Shown one piece after another: positions 42,928 through 51,159 of a stretch of 64,000 nucleotides of DNA (the first letter of the stretch is position 1; every line of letters starts with the position of its first letter). The DNA comes from an uncultured Oscillospiraceae bacterium (GTDB lineage: Bacteria; Bacillota; Clostridia; Oscillospirales; Acutalibacteraceae). Position numbers and translations under genes: made by a program. The stretch lies in contig UQFO01000010.1 in NCBI GenBank assembly GCA_900540275.1, positions 1 through 64,000 on the forward strand, in the 5' to 3' direction. The notes below the pieces were generated by a model that saw nothing but the letters and a program-made list of their open reading frames with translations, had not been told where the DNA came from and did no database searches.

Positions 42928-42991
42928 GGGGCGGAACCTGAGTAATCAAGGCACGGGAATCGGTCTTTATCGTGATAAAGCCTTCCGCCCC
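42928..42991. repeat. Nested inverted repeats between two surface-protein genes
   Basis: Outer arms GGGGCGGAA (42928) and TTCCGCCCC (42983) enclose a second hairpin CTTTAT-CGTG-ATAAAG (42965-42980). The fold is a 64-base structured RNA element between the genes at 41940 and 43088. There is no T-tract, so it is not a simple terminator; it may act as an mRNA-stability element. Confidence 0.6.
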
Positions 42992-43087
42992 TGAGCGATA
43001 TTGCATCACCTCCGGCCTGACGTTGATGTGAATTTTAAAATTTTATTCCAAGCTTATGTAAATTGATTCACTCAGGAGGTAATTGCG

Positions 43088-45670
43088 ATGAAGACTGGTT
43101 TCCGAAAAAGAGCAATGAGCATAGTACTTTGTGCGACTATGCTCATTGCCGTTTTATGTATTGCACCGGCCACCGCCGCCGCAGCAACGACTGACGACGG
43201 CCTAATCTATACCATAGCAAACAATGAGGTCACCATTACCGGCTATAATGGAGCCGGCGGGGATTTGGTGATTCCCGCAGAAATTGAAGGCAGCCCCGTA
43301 ACGGCATTGGGCAAGACCTGTTTCCGTGCCAGCGCCAACCCGGGTGCCGACAAGCTTACAAGTATTGTTGTACCCGACAGTGTAAAGACAATCGGTACTG
43401 GTGCCTTTTTTGGCTGTGCAGTGCTTGAAACAATTACACTGCCAGAAGTCTGCAGTATTCCTGCAACCTCAAGCTTTTTCAAAGACTGTGCAAAGCTGGA
43501 AAAGGTCAGGATTCCGAGCGGTACGGCTGCTATTGGTAATTCCATGTTCAACGGCTGCTCAGCCCTGACGGAAGTGACATTTGCAGAACCGACTACAGTA
43601 ACATCTGTAGGGGATGACTCCTTTAAGGGTTGCGGTTCTTTGACAGAACTTACAATTCCTAATGGCGTTATATCATTTACCCAATCTTTCATGAACCTCC
43701 CTAATCTTCTAAAAATAACGATTCCCGCTTCTGTAACGGCGATTCCTTCCTATTGCTTTGATGGGCATGGTGAAGAGTTTACCATTTACTGTTATAAAGA
43801 TTCTTATGCACAGACCTTCGCGGTGGCACAGGGGATTAAGTTCTTCCTGATTGACGGCGGAGAAGAATTGATTTACGATGTGCTTAACGTTAAGATTGCC
43901 GCGGCGGAAAAAGCGCTCGGCGAAGACGCGGCTTATTATACCAAGGAGTCCCTTGCCGCCCTGAAAACAGAGCTTGACAGCGCAAAGGGTGTAAAGGAGA
44001 CGGCGACTGAACAGGCTGAGATAGACGCTGCTGCCGAAGCGCTGGACGCGAAAACCAAGGCGCTTGTATTCATGGCGTTTCAATACGCGGTGACGGACAA
44101 TAACGAGGTAACCGTCACCGGCTTTAATGACGACAGGTCAGACATTGGTTCCCCCTCAAAGGATGTGGTGATTCCCGAAACGATTGACGGCATGGCTGTA
44201 ACAGCCATCGGCGCCGGCGCGTTCGAGAGCAAAGCAATCAAGACGGTTTCAATCCCGGCGGGTATAAAGACCATAGGCGATAACGCCTTTAAATCCTGCG
44301 CTTATCTTACCGGCGTTACCTTCGCCGCGGAAAGCGCGCTTACGGCAATCGGAGACAGCGCGTTCCAGTCCTGCCAAAAGCTTGCGGCCATTACGCTGCC
44401 CGAAAAGCTGGAGACAATCGGCACGAGCGCGTTTTTAGGCGCAAGAGTGCTCAAGACAATCACCATCCCGGCGGCTGTAACGGCTATCGGCGATGGGGCG
44501 TTTGGAAGCTGCTTTGAGCTTACCGACGTTTTTGTTTTGAATAACGACGTCGTTTACGGCGGCGCGAATGTGTTCAATAGCGACACGAAAGTGGTTTTGA
44601 ACGCGGCAAGCGAGTCTACGACCGAAGCCTACGCAAAAGATAATAACTTGACATTTATTTCTACCACAATCATCCAGTACAAATATGTTCTGGGCGATGT
44701 GGACGGCAACGGCGTAGTCAATATTGCCGACGTCCTGAAAATCCAGAACTGGCTGAGCAAGAATATTGAGCTTGAAAATAAGGCGCTTCTCGCCGCCGAC
44801 GTTGACGCAAACGGTAAGGTTGAGGTTGCCGACGTGCTCAATATTCAGAAGTATAAGGCCCTGATGGAAGTAGAATACGAAATTGGAAAGGAACAGGAGA
44901 TTAACGAGGCGGATATTCCTGAATATCCCGCTCCGGAGAAGCCCACGGCGCCTCCTACCGAGGTAACGGAGCCCTCCGATACGACAAATCCCTCCGACGC
45001 GACGGATCCTACTGTTCCGGAAGGCCAGATGACGCTTTATGTAAGTAACGCGGTTAACTGGATTTCAAAAGATGGATGCAAGCTTTGGGCCTATAACGTA
45101 GATACGCAGGAAGCTGTGCCGATGACGGTTGACGACGACAATGCTTATTTCTCCGCTATAGTTCCCGAAACATGGCAGAATATAGAGTTCTACAGAAGTA
45201 CCTACGATGTTGACGAAAGCACCTTCAGTATTGATCTCCCAATTGAGCAGATGCCCAACAAATGGACCAGTCTCCCGGCAAGGGGCGACAACGACTGCTT
45301 CCTGGTAACGGCTGACAGCGCGGGCGAATGGAGACTGTATGACGACCTGATTCACGAAGTAGGCGTTAATACAATCTATTTTGACAACAGCGCGACCCAG
45401 TGGGATACAGTTTATGTTTATGGCTGGTCATTTGGCTTGGCGAATGAGTTTGTAGAGATGGAAAAGGTGACTGATAATATATACAAGTATACCTTTACAG
45501 AGACCCCGAAGCCCGGTGTTAAAGGTTTTCTGTTTGTAGCCCAGGAGGGCTGGACGACAGATAACTACCAAACCGGCGACGTAGCCGCAGAAACCGGTAA
45601 GAATTTGTATACAAATCTTACTTCTTCCGGTGGAAAGTGGACCGGCACATGGGATGTATATGAGCCGTAA
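43088..45670 (+). CDS. Large secreted LRR/FIVAR/dockerin/starch-binding protein
   Basis: 860 aa, ATG after AGGAGG. Signal peptide 1-34. BspA-type LRR_5 repeats about 40-250, a FIVAR-like three-helix module (about 265-328, AAEKALGEDAAYYTKESLAAL), and a second LRR_5 block (330-515). A dockerin follows at about 535-597 (DVDGNGVVNIADVL, DVDANGKVEVADVL), then a Pro/Thr/Ser linker (about 614-642) and two C-terminal carbohydrate-binding-like modules (about 647-755 and 760-860). The last module shares NTIYFDNSATQWDTVYVYGWSFG with the neighbouring secreted protein. Reads as a non-catalytic adhesion and substrate-binding component that docks to a scaffold. Confidence 0.88.
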   Translation: MKTGFRKRAMSIVLCATMLIAVLCIAPATAAAATTDDGLIYTIANNEVTITGYNGAGGDLVIPAEIEGSPVTALGKTCFRASANPGADKLTSIVVPDSVKTIGTGAFFGCAVLETITLPEVCSIPATSSFFKDCAKLEKVRIPSGTAAIGNSMFNGCSALTEVTFAEPTTVTSVGDDSFKGCGSLTELTIPNGVISFTQSFMNLPNLLKITIPASVTAIPSYCFDGHGEEFTIYCYKDSYAQTFAVAQGIKFFLIDGGEELIYDVLNVKIAAAEKALGEDAAYYTKESLAALKTELDSAKGVKETATEQAEIDAAAEALDAKTKALVFMAFQYAVTDNNEVTVTGFNDDRSDIGSPSKDVVIPETIDGMAVTAIGAGAFESKAIKTVSIPAGIKTIGDNAFKSCAYLTGVTFAAESALTAIGDSAFQSCQKLAAITLPEKLETIGTSAFLGARVLKTITIPAAVTAIGDGAFGSCFELTDVFVLNNDVVYGGANVFNSDTKVVLNAASESTTEAYAKDNNLTFISTTIIQYKYVLGDVDGNGVVNIADVLKIQNWLSKNIELENKALLAADVDANGKVEVADVLNIQKYKALMEVEYEIGKEQEINEADIPEYPAPEKPTAPPTEVTEPSDTTNPSDATDPTVPEGQMTLYVSNAVNWISKDGCKLWAYNVDTQEAVPMTVDDDNAYFSAIVPETWQNIEFYRSTYDVDESTFSIDLPIEQMPNKWTSLPARGDNDCFLVTADSAGEWRLYDDLIHEVGVNTIYFDNSATQWDTVYVYGWSFGLANEFVEMEKVTDNIYKYTFTETPKPGVKGFLFVAQEGWTTDNYQTGDVAAETGKNLYTNLTSSGGKWTGTWDVYEP

Positions 45671-45745
45671 GGCAATAGTGTATTTTCCAAACTTAATTTA
45701 GCTTACGCATGGAAATAGTAAAATCCATCCACATTTTTCTTTTCT

Positions 45746-45784
45746 GAGGAAGGTCCGCAGCATGAGCACTGCGGGCCTTTCCTC
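45746..45784 (+). terminator. Hairpin after the LRR/dockerin gene
   Basis: GAGGAAGGTCCGCAG pairs with CTGCGGGCCTTTCCTC (one bulge) around CATGAGCA. No T-tract on the plus strand; it may end the transcript weakly or protect its 3' end. Confidence 0.55.
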
Positions 45785-45796
45785 ATGCCCGGGAAA

Positions 45797-46457
45797 GTGC
45801 AGAAAATGATACAAAACGAAACAAAGTGCAATTAATGATACAACAGATGGTGCAAATAATGATACGCGCTTTGGTGCGAATAATGATACAACCCTGTTTA
45901 TGTAATGAGGCAAGTGCAATAAATGATACATGCTTTAAAAGTGCGAATTTTGATACAGCTTTTCCTCTGAGCTTTAGAATTGCAAATTTTGATACAAACC
46001 AGAATAAGTGCATTAAATGATACAAACGCCTGCCTTACAGTGCGGAACTGTGCAAATAATGATACAGCCTTGATAATTTGCGAAATATAGAACGGCTTTT
46101 AAGTGCATTAAATGATACAAGTAAGAATAGCGGCAGGGCGTGTATTTTTAATAAAAGTGCAATTTTTGATACAAACAGGTAACTGTCTGTATGCAAAAAA
46201 TGATACAGCGTTGCAAAAAATGGGACAAGGCAGTTCGCTTTGCTAGGGGAGAAGCTAACAATATTATTGAATCGGTGCGAAAAATGATACGGCTGGATAT
46301 AATATCTGAAGGTGCAGAAAATGATACAATTTCCTAAAGGTGCATAAAGTGGTACAAAACAAATCATGCCAAAATGATATTGAGAGATAAAAAGTGCAAA
46401 TTATGATACAGAATAAACTGGCAAGCGCTATATGTTTGCTTGTATCACAAAATGCAC
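45797..46457. repeat. Array of about 19 interspersed 17-bp repeats, GTGCRAWWWATGATACA
   Basis: Direct copies start at 45797, 45826, 45850, 45874, 45914, 45941, 45980, 46008, 46050, 46103, 46157, 46191, 46211, 46275, 46312, 46340, 46366 (degenerate) and 46394; a weak copy may start at 46078. One inverted copy ends the array at 46441-46457. Each is 17 bp, with constant ends (GTGC and TGATACA) and a variable A/T centre. Copies start 20-64 bp apart and spacers share nothing. No gene is credible here: frames on the minus strand only read the repeat as peptides such as VSLIAL or CIIICT. Possible meanings are transposase-binding ends of an IS21-like element or a multi-site protein-binding array. Confidence 0.9.
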
Positions 46458-46470
46458 TGAGATGGTTTAA

Positions 46471-46515
46471 AAGGGAAAGGAGCACGGCAATACTGCCGCG
46501 CTCCCTTCCTTTTTT
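46471..46515. terminator. Bidirectional terminator next to the repeat array
   Basis: Imperfect stem AAGGGAAAGGAGCACGGCA / TGCCGCGCTCCCTTCCTT with a plus-strand T-run and a minus-strand CCCTTTT. It ends the SRPBCC gene and would also stop any plus-strand transcript crossing the repeats. Confidence 0.75.
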
Positions 46516-46951
46516 ATATTTGCTTTGAGGTAGGCTGGTTAATAGGCTCGTTAAGCCTTTTTTTGAGGTCGTTCATATATGTTTGCTGTATTTTCTTTAA
46601 ATTGAGAAATAAATGCGACGCAAGTTCAAGAATTGGATTTTTAAACCGAATATTCTCTGTAAAAACAAGCTCTGTCCCGCCGCCGGGCAGGGGCTGGAAT
46701 ATTCCAATCCAGTCGCCTGTAAAGCTCTTGTTCGTCATTTCAAAGGCGTAACGCTTTAATGGCTCTTTTTCCGTAATGACAAAGTGAGTGGAAAACCCTT
46801 CCTTCGTATATTCGGTAAATTCAACCCCGCCTTGTTCAATTTGAATTCTATCGAGGTCGCTTCGCCAGGCAAAATCTTCGTTATTGGTCACAATTTCCCA
46901 TACAACGTGCGGGGCGGCCTGAAACTGCTCCGTTATGGTAGCTGTCCGCAT
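46514..46951 (-). CDS. SRPBCC (START-like) family protein
   Basis: 145 aa. Small hydrophobic-ligand-binding fold typical of polyketide-cyclase/AHSA1-like proteins: opening RTATITEQFQAAPHVVWEIVTNNEDFAWRSDLDR, then FVITEKEPLKRYAFEM, and GGTELVFTENIRFKNP near the C-terminus. Ligand unknown. No operon partner; the acetyltransferase upstream on the same strand is 95 bp away. Confidence 0.82.
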   Translation of the reverse strand: MRTATITEQFQAAPHVVWEIVTNNEDFAWRSDLDRIQIEQGGVEFTEYTKEGFSTHFVITEKEPLKRYAFEMTNKSFTGDWIGIFQPLPGGGTELVFTENIRFKNPILELASHLFLNLKKIQQTYMNDLKKRLNEPINQPTSKQI

Positions 46952-47046
46952 AAAAGGTTTCCTCCAGATTTTTATTCTATCTGATTATACAGCTTTGCAT
47001 TTAAAAAATCCACACTTTTTGAAATTATGACTTGGCGCTAACCGCT

Positions 47047-47562
47047 TTAATTATGTAAAGGATGGGGGGTTAAATCCTTTTGCATCAGGATAACATCAAA
47101 GCATCTCCCGCATTTTTCTCCAATCCCACGCAGGTTCCCGCATAAGATAAATCCCTTCTTTTTATGGAATTGGATACTGCGCAGATTTTCTGATGATATT
47201 TTTGCTAACAGATGCGTAATGTTTCGTTCCAGTGCCGCGGATGCGAGCTTATCCAGACATTTACTGCCGATTCCCTTTCCAATATAATCAGGCGCAATGT
47301 AATACCCAATTTCCGCAGTCGTGCGGAACGCCGGAAACATGCTGTATTCGCTTAAAAAACAAAAACCGGAAATCTTATGGTTTTCATAATCGACTACCAC
47401 ATATGCGGGGTAGCCTTTCAGCTGCCCAACCATGCGCCCATAGGAATCTTCCGTCAATACTGACGAAGTAAACAGCATGGTCGTGTTGTTGGTGTAGTGG
47501 CGTAATATCTCCAGAACGCCGTCACGATGCCTCTCGTGCAATGCTTCAAATGCAATTTTCAT
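47047..47562 (-). CDS. GNAT-family N-acetyltransferase
   Basis: About 171 aa from the ATG at 47562, preceded by AAGAGGA; ten codons open upstream lack a ribosome site. GNAT fold with the acetyl-CoA-binding pattern in EIGYYIAPDYIGKGIGSKCLDKLA (about 85-108) and ISSENLRSIQFHKKKGFILCG. Closest in style to phosphinothricin-acetyltransferase-like proteins; substrate cannot be told. Confidence 0.85.
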   Translation of the reverse strand: MKIAFEALHERHRDGVLEILRHYTNNTTMLFTSSVLTEDSYGRMVGQLKGYPAYVVVDYENHKISGFCFLSEYSMFPAFRTTAEIGYYIAPDYIGKGIGSKCLDKLASAALERNITHLLAKISSENLRSIQFHKKKGFILCGNLRGIGEKCGRCFDVILMQKDLTPHPLHN

Positions 47563-47702
47563 AATTTTTTCCTCTTGATTGGGGCTGCTCAAAAACGCAG
47601 CCCGAAATATATAACTTCTCCCAATTATGCTTACCGAAAGCGGTTCTTTTTTATAAAAAAAGATTGTGATAATTTTAACATATATTGCTGAAAAAATCTA
47701 TA

Positions 47703-47719
47703 TGTGATTTATATTCACA
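47703..47719. promoter_or_regulatory. Operator candidate TGTGA-N7-TCACA before the SpaA-repeat gene
   Basis: TGTGATTTATATTCACA, symmetric out to ATGTGA/TCACAT, 94 bp before the start of the gene at 47813. Confidence 0.6.
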
Positions 47720-47812
47720 TAAATGGTAACAAAGCAAATTGGGCGCGAATAGAATATGGAAGAGTATTCTCTTTACTTACAATGCCTTACTTTAAACAAA
47801 GGAGCTTATGCA

Positions 47813-50530
47813 ATGAGTTTATTTTATGAGCCTTCCATGAAGATTTACAAAGCTCAGTATGGCGGCAGTACGGAAAATCAGTACTACCCCGGGGGATGCC
47901 CTGTTCCGTTTATGTTTTACAAGGTAGACGCCGAAACAGGCCAAGGACTTGCCGGTGCTTGTTTTGAACTGCAGAGGGATGGTATAACCATTGCTTCCGG
48001 CAGGTCGGATGCAAGCGGGGCGGTTTGCTTTCCGTCCCTGTACCCGGGGAGCTATACGCTCTATGAGGCATCCCCTCCAGAGGGGTATGCGCCGGTTGAC
48101 CGTACCTTTGAGGTGGTTGTTGATAGGTATGGGAGTATTTGCGTAGACGCCGTGCCTCTACAAATGTTTCGTGTGGAAAACAGTAAAACACCTGCAATAA
48201 GCGGACAGTTTACAATTAATAAAGCTGACCTGCGCACTGGCAGCCTGCTTTCAGGCGCGGTTTTTGAGCTTGCCTCCTGTAAGAACGGCTCATCTGTGCG
48301 CGGCGAGACGGACCGGGCCGGAAGCTTGACATTTTCCCAAATTCCTCCTGGAACCTATATGCTTCAAGAGGTAAGGCCGCCAAAGGGATATATGCCGGAT
48401 GACAAAACATATACAGTAGAAGTCCGAGAAGACAGCAGGGTAATCATTGACGGCTATCCGCGTGCAACCATTACAATCGAAAACGAGCCGGTTGTGTTCT
48501 CGATTTTTTTTAGAAAGCTCGATGTGCAAACGCAGCGACCGCTGGAAGGGGCCGCGTTTGAGCTAAAGCAAAATGGCTCCGTTGTTGCTGTAAGTGTATC
48601 GGATAGTGCGGGACGCGTATTTTTCCCGCATGTTCCAGCGGGAAAATACACAATTCGGGAGCAAACGCCTCCTGCTGGATACCTCCACAATAATAAAACA
48701 TACCCCGTGGCAGTTTACCCGAATGGAAGCGTAACAATCGACGGCGTAGCGTCGCAGAAATTTTCCGTATATAATACCAGGCAGGATACGCTGCGTATTT
48801 ATAAGACAGACGCCCACACCGGTGCCCCGCTTGCGGGTGCTGTGTTCGAACTGCTGCAAAACGGAACGGCTGTGCAGTCAGTAACAACTGGGAACGACGG
48901 CAGCGCAAAATTCAGCGCAATTGCGCCGGGTTCTTATACGCTTGTCGAAACACTCCAACCGTCAGGCTATCAGCCGATTACACAGGAGTATACCGTTGCC
49001 GTTTGTGAGGATGGCAGCATTAGAGTCGACGGTGTATTGACAGACACGCTGCAAATTCAAAACAACCCGCTCCTGTCAGATGTTTCATTTACCAAAATAG
49101 ATGCGCAGACGGGCGGCCCGCTTGCGGGCGCTGTATTCGAAATTTTAGAAGAACAGGCGGTTGTTGTTCAAGCGGTATCGGACGCTGAGGGAAAAGTGGA
49201 TTTTGGAAAACAACCGCAAGGGACATATACCATTCGGGAGGTAGCGCCGCCCGAAGGCTACGCGCCAATTACCAGTATATATACCGTAATTGTTGACGCA
49301 GAGGGGGACGTTGCTATCGACGGCGTTCCGGCAAAAGAATTCACCGTTCCCAATACGCGCCGTGTAGCAGCAGGCATCTTTGTACGCAAGCTCAATATCG
49401 ATGTTGAACCACTGTCTGGGGCGGAGTTTGAGCTGCGCCAAAATGGAGCGGTCATACAATCAGCAACGACCCAAACGGATGGGATAGCGCAGTTCCCAGA
49501 TGTTTTGGCAGGAAACTATACGCTTATCGAAACGCAGCCGCCCGCAGGCTACGCCCAAAACCCAACAGAGCATACGGTTGCCGTCGCGGATGACGGAATG
49601 GTTACAATTGACGGACGGCAGACCAATACGCTTGCAGTAATAAACGACCCTTTATTCTATCAACTGACCATCCGTAAAACAGACGCGCAAACGGGCGCTC
49701 CAGTTGCAGGCGGCCTGTTTTATCTCTATAACAGCAGCGGTTCGATTGCCGCCGGCGCGTCGTCCGACATAAATGGGAACATCAATTTCGGCAGCTTTCT
49801 CCCGGGAAGCTATACGGTGCGGGAGCAGCGCCCGCCCGCGGGCTACGAACCGATTACCGGTTCTTTACAGGTGGAAATCGCGGCGGATGGTACAATTTCG
49901 GTAAACGGTGCGCCCGCTGAAGAGTTTGCCCTAGCCAATACCAGAAGCACGGGCCTTCAAGTGCGTAAGGTAAATCCGGACGATGAACCGCTTAAAGGTG
50001 CTGTATTTGAACTGCGTCAAAATGATACGGCGGTACAAACAGAAACGTCAGGAGTCAATGGAGTTGCTGCGTTTGGCTATCCGCAGGCTGGTTCTTATAC
50101 CTTAGCGGAAGTTCAGCCGCCCGAGGGTTACCGCGCCGATACTGCCGTTCACTCGGTATTGGTAGACGACGAAGGCGGTATAACCATAGACGGATTAGAG
50201 GAAAACAACTTAACAGTGCAGAATCTTCCGCTGCTTTATGAAATTTCCTTTAAAATAATCGATAAAGATACCGGAGCGTTGCTGCCGGACGCGGAGTTTG
50301 AGCTGCTTTCCGGAACTTCTGTGATAACGTCAGCTATATCGGATGTAAATGGAATTGTGAATTTCGGTGGTTTCCCTCAGGGAGAATATACCGTGCGGGA
50401 ATCGTCGCCGCTCACCGGTTATCAGCCGATTACAGATGTTTATTCTGTTTTAGTGACCTCAGAAGGCGCTGTTACAATTAACAGCCTGCCTGCTCAGGAT
50501 TTTCGTATGAAAAGCAGCAGAATACAGTAG
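47813..50530 (+). CDS. Protein of nine tandem SpaA/Cna-B isopeptide domains, no signal peptide
   Basis: 905 aa; AAAGGAG places the start at 47813. A short N-terminal segment (about 40 residues) leads to nine repeats of about 97 residues, each a prealbumin-like SpaA/Cna-B domain. The usual isopeptide trio is visible: Lys in the first strand (xKxDxxTG), Glu in the (V/R)ExxPPxGY strand, and Asn in the last strand (xNT/xNx). Repeats 1-8 keep all three; repeat 9 ends FRMKSSR and lacks the Asn. No signal peptide, LPxTG or membrane helix is present, even with the upstream 19 codons. Such domains normally build pili or adhesins outside the cell, so its export route is unexplained. Confidence 0.85.
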   Translation: MSLFYEPSMKIYKAQYGGSTENQYYPGGCPVPFMFYKVDAETGQGLAGACFELQRDGITIASGRSDASGAVCFPSLYPGSYTLYEASPPEGYAPVDRTFEVVVDRYGSICVDAVPLQMFRVENSKTPAISGQFTINKADLRTGSLLSGAVFELASCKNGSSVRGETDRAGSLTFSQIPPGTYMLQEVRPPKGYMPDDKTYTVEVREDSRVIIDGYPRATITIENEPVVFSIFFRKLDVQTQRPLEGAAFELKQNGSVVAVSVSDSAGRVFFPHVPAGKYTIREQTPPAGYLHNNKTYPVAVYPNGSVTIDGVASQKFSVYNTRQDTLRIYKTDAHTGAPLAGAVFELLQNGTAVQSVTTGNDGSAKFSAIAPGSYTLVETLQPSGYQPITQEYTVAVCEDGSIRVDGVLTDTLQIQNNPLLSDVSFTKIDAQTGGPLAGAVFEILEEQAVVVQAVSDAEGKVDFGKQPQGTYTIREVAPPEGYAPITSIYTVIVDAEGDVAIDGVPAKEFTVPNTRRVAAGIFVRKLNIDVEPLSGAEFELRQNGAVIQSATTQTDGIAQFPDVLAGNYTLIETQPPAGYAQNPTEHTVAVADDGMVTIDGRQTNTLAVINDPLFYQLTIRKTDAQTGAPVAGGLFYLYNSSGSIAAGASSDINGNINFGSFLPGSYTVREQRPPAGYEPITGSLQVEIAADGTISVNGAPAEEFALANTRSTGLQVRKVNPDDEPLKGAVFELRQNDTAVQTETSGVNGVAAFGYPQAGSYTLAEVQPPEGYRADTAVHSVLVDDEGGITIDGLEENNLTVQNLPLLYEISFKIIDKDTGALLPDAEFELLSGTSVITSAISDVNGIVNFGGFPQGEYTVRESSPLTGYQPITDVYSVLVTSEGAVTINSLPAQDFRMKSSRIQ

Positions 50531-50565
50531 GGGAAGGCATAAAAAAACGATAGCTCAAAAATAAA

Positions 50566-50595
50566 AAGGCGGGCGCCTTATCCGGCGTCCGCCTC
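50566..50595. terminator. Hairpin at the convergent end of the SpaA and ImmA-like genes
   Basis: AGGCGGGCGCC / GGCGTCCGCCT overlaps the ImmA-like stop codon. An A-rich run precedes it on the plus strand (T-rich on minus). Confidence 0.6.
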
Positions 50596-50796
50596 ATTTT
50601 CATTTCTCCTCACGGAATCAAAGTTGTAAAAATGTCCGCCTTTGATGTGACGGAGTTCATGCCGTACCGCCTGCTCCTGCAAATTTGGCGGCAGGCTGCT
50701 GTTTACATATACATTATAATCCCCGTTTTCATCAACGACCGTTACGCCCCGTACGCAAGGCGGCAGGAAAAGCGGCCGGACAAAAATATCCTCCAA
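50578..50796 (-). CDS. Minimal ImmA/IrrE-type zinc metallopeptidase-like protein
   Basis: 72 aa. Carries the zinc motif HELRH (about residue 46) with downstream NENEADA, the core of ImmA/IrrE peptidases, in an unusually short form. ImmA-type proteins cleave or inactivate a partner XRE repressor. The partner here is the XRE gene 6 bp upstream on the same strand, a standard phage- or element-style pair. Start after GAGG in the 3' end of that gene. May be only a structural remnant, but such short versions recur in clostridia. Confidence 0.78.
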   Translation of the reverse strand: MEDIFVRPLFLPPCVRGVTVVDENGDYNVYVNSSLPPNLQEQAVRHELRHIKGGHFYNFDSVRRNENEADAG

Positions 50797-50802
50797 TTTT
50801 CA

Positions 50803-51159
50803 TCAACTCCTTAACGCCTCGATGATTTTTACCGCCTGCTCTACGTCTTTTTTTGTAGCGCCCTTGGCAAGCTTAAAGAGCATTCGCATTTCTGAACGGT
50901 TTTTTAGCTGCTCCAGATATTCATCGAGTTCATTATTAAGACTTTGGCTTTTTTCTTCTTCCGGAAGGTCACGCCCTAGCAGATAATCAACAGAAACGCC
51001 GAAAAAATCGGCGATTTTTTTTGTCATGTCAAAATTGGGCTCCCGTTTTCCGCTTTCCCAGCCGCCCACAGTGGATTGTGCGATTCCCATAGCATCGGCA
51101 AAGCTGTATTGAGAGTACCCAGCCTTTTCCCGCAATTCCTTTAAACGTTTTGCAAACAA
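50803..51159 (-). CDS. XRE-family transcriptional regulator
   Basis: 118 aa. HTH_3 domain 1-65 (RLKELREKAGYSQYSFADAMGIAQSTVGGWESGKREP, then FFGVSVDYLLGRD). The rest is helical with a charged C-terminus (KGATKKDVEQAVKIIEAL) typical of phage-like repressors. Paired with the ImmA-like gene. Ribosome site GGGAGATG lies before ATG. Its targets are unknown; no TGTGA-N7-TCACA site is near it. Confidence 0.87.
   Translation of the reverse strand: MFAKRLKELREKAGYSQYSFADAMGIAQSTVGGWESGKREPNFDMTKKIADFFGVSVDYLLGRDLPEEEKSQSLNNELDEYLEQLKNRSEMRMLFKLAKGATKKDVEQAVKIIEALRS

Noticed and set aside
45797..46457. CRISPR array
   Set aside because: Repeats are only 17 bp and variable in the centre, spacers range from 3 to 47 bp with no size class, one copy is inverted, and there are no cas genes.
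45698..46485. Minus-strand frames across the repeat array
   Set aside because: Their peptides are repeated translations of the 17-bp motif (YHFLH, VSLIAL, CIIICT), with no ribosome sites or domain character.
50011..50030. Stray copy of the 17-bp repeat inside the SpaA gene
   Set aside because: It is one base longer than the motif and lies in coding sequence whose reading is explained by the protein.
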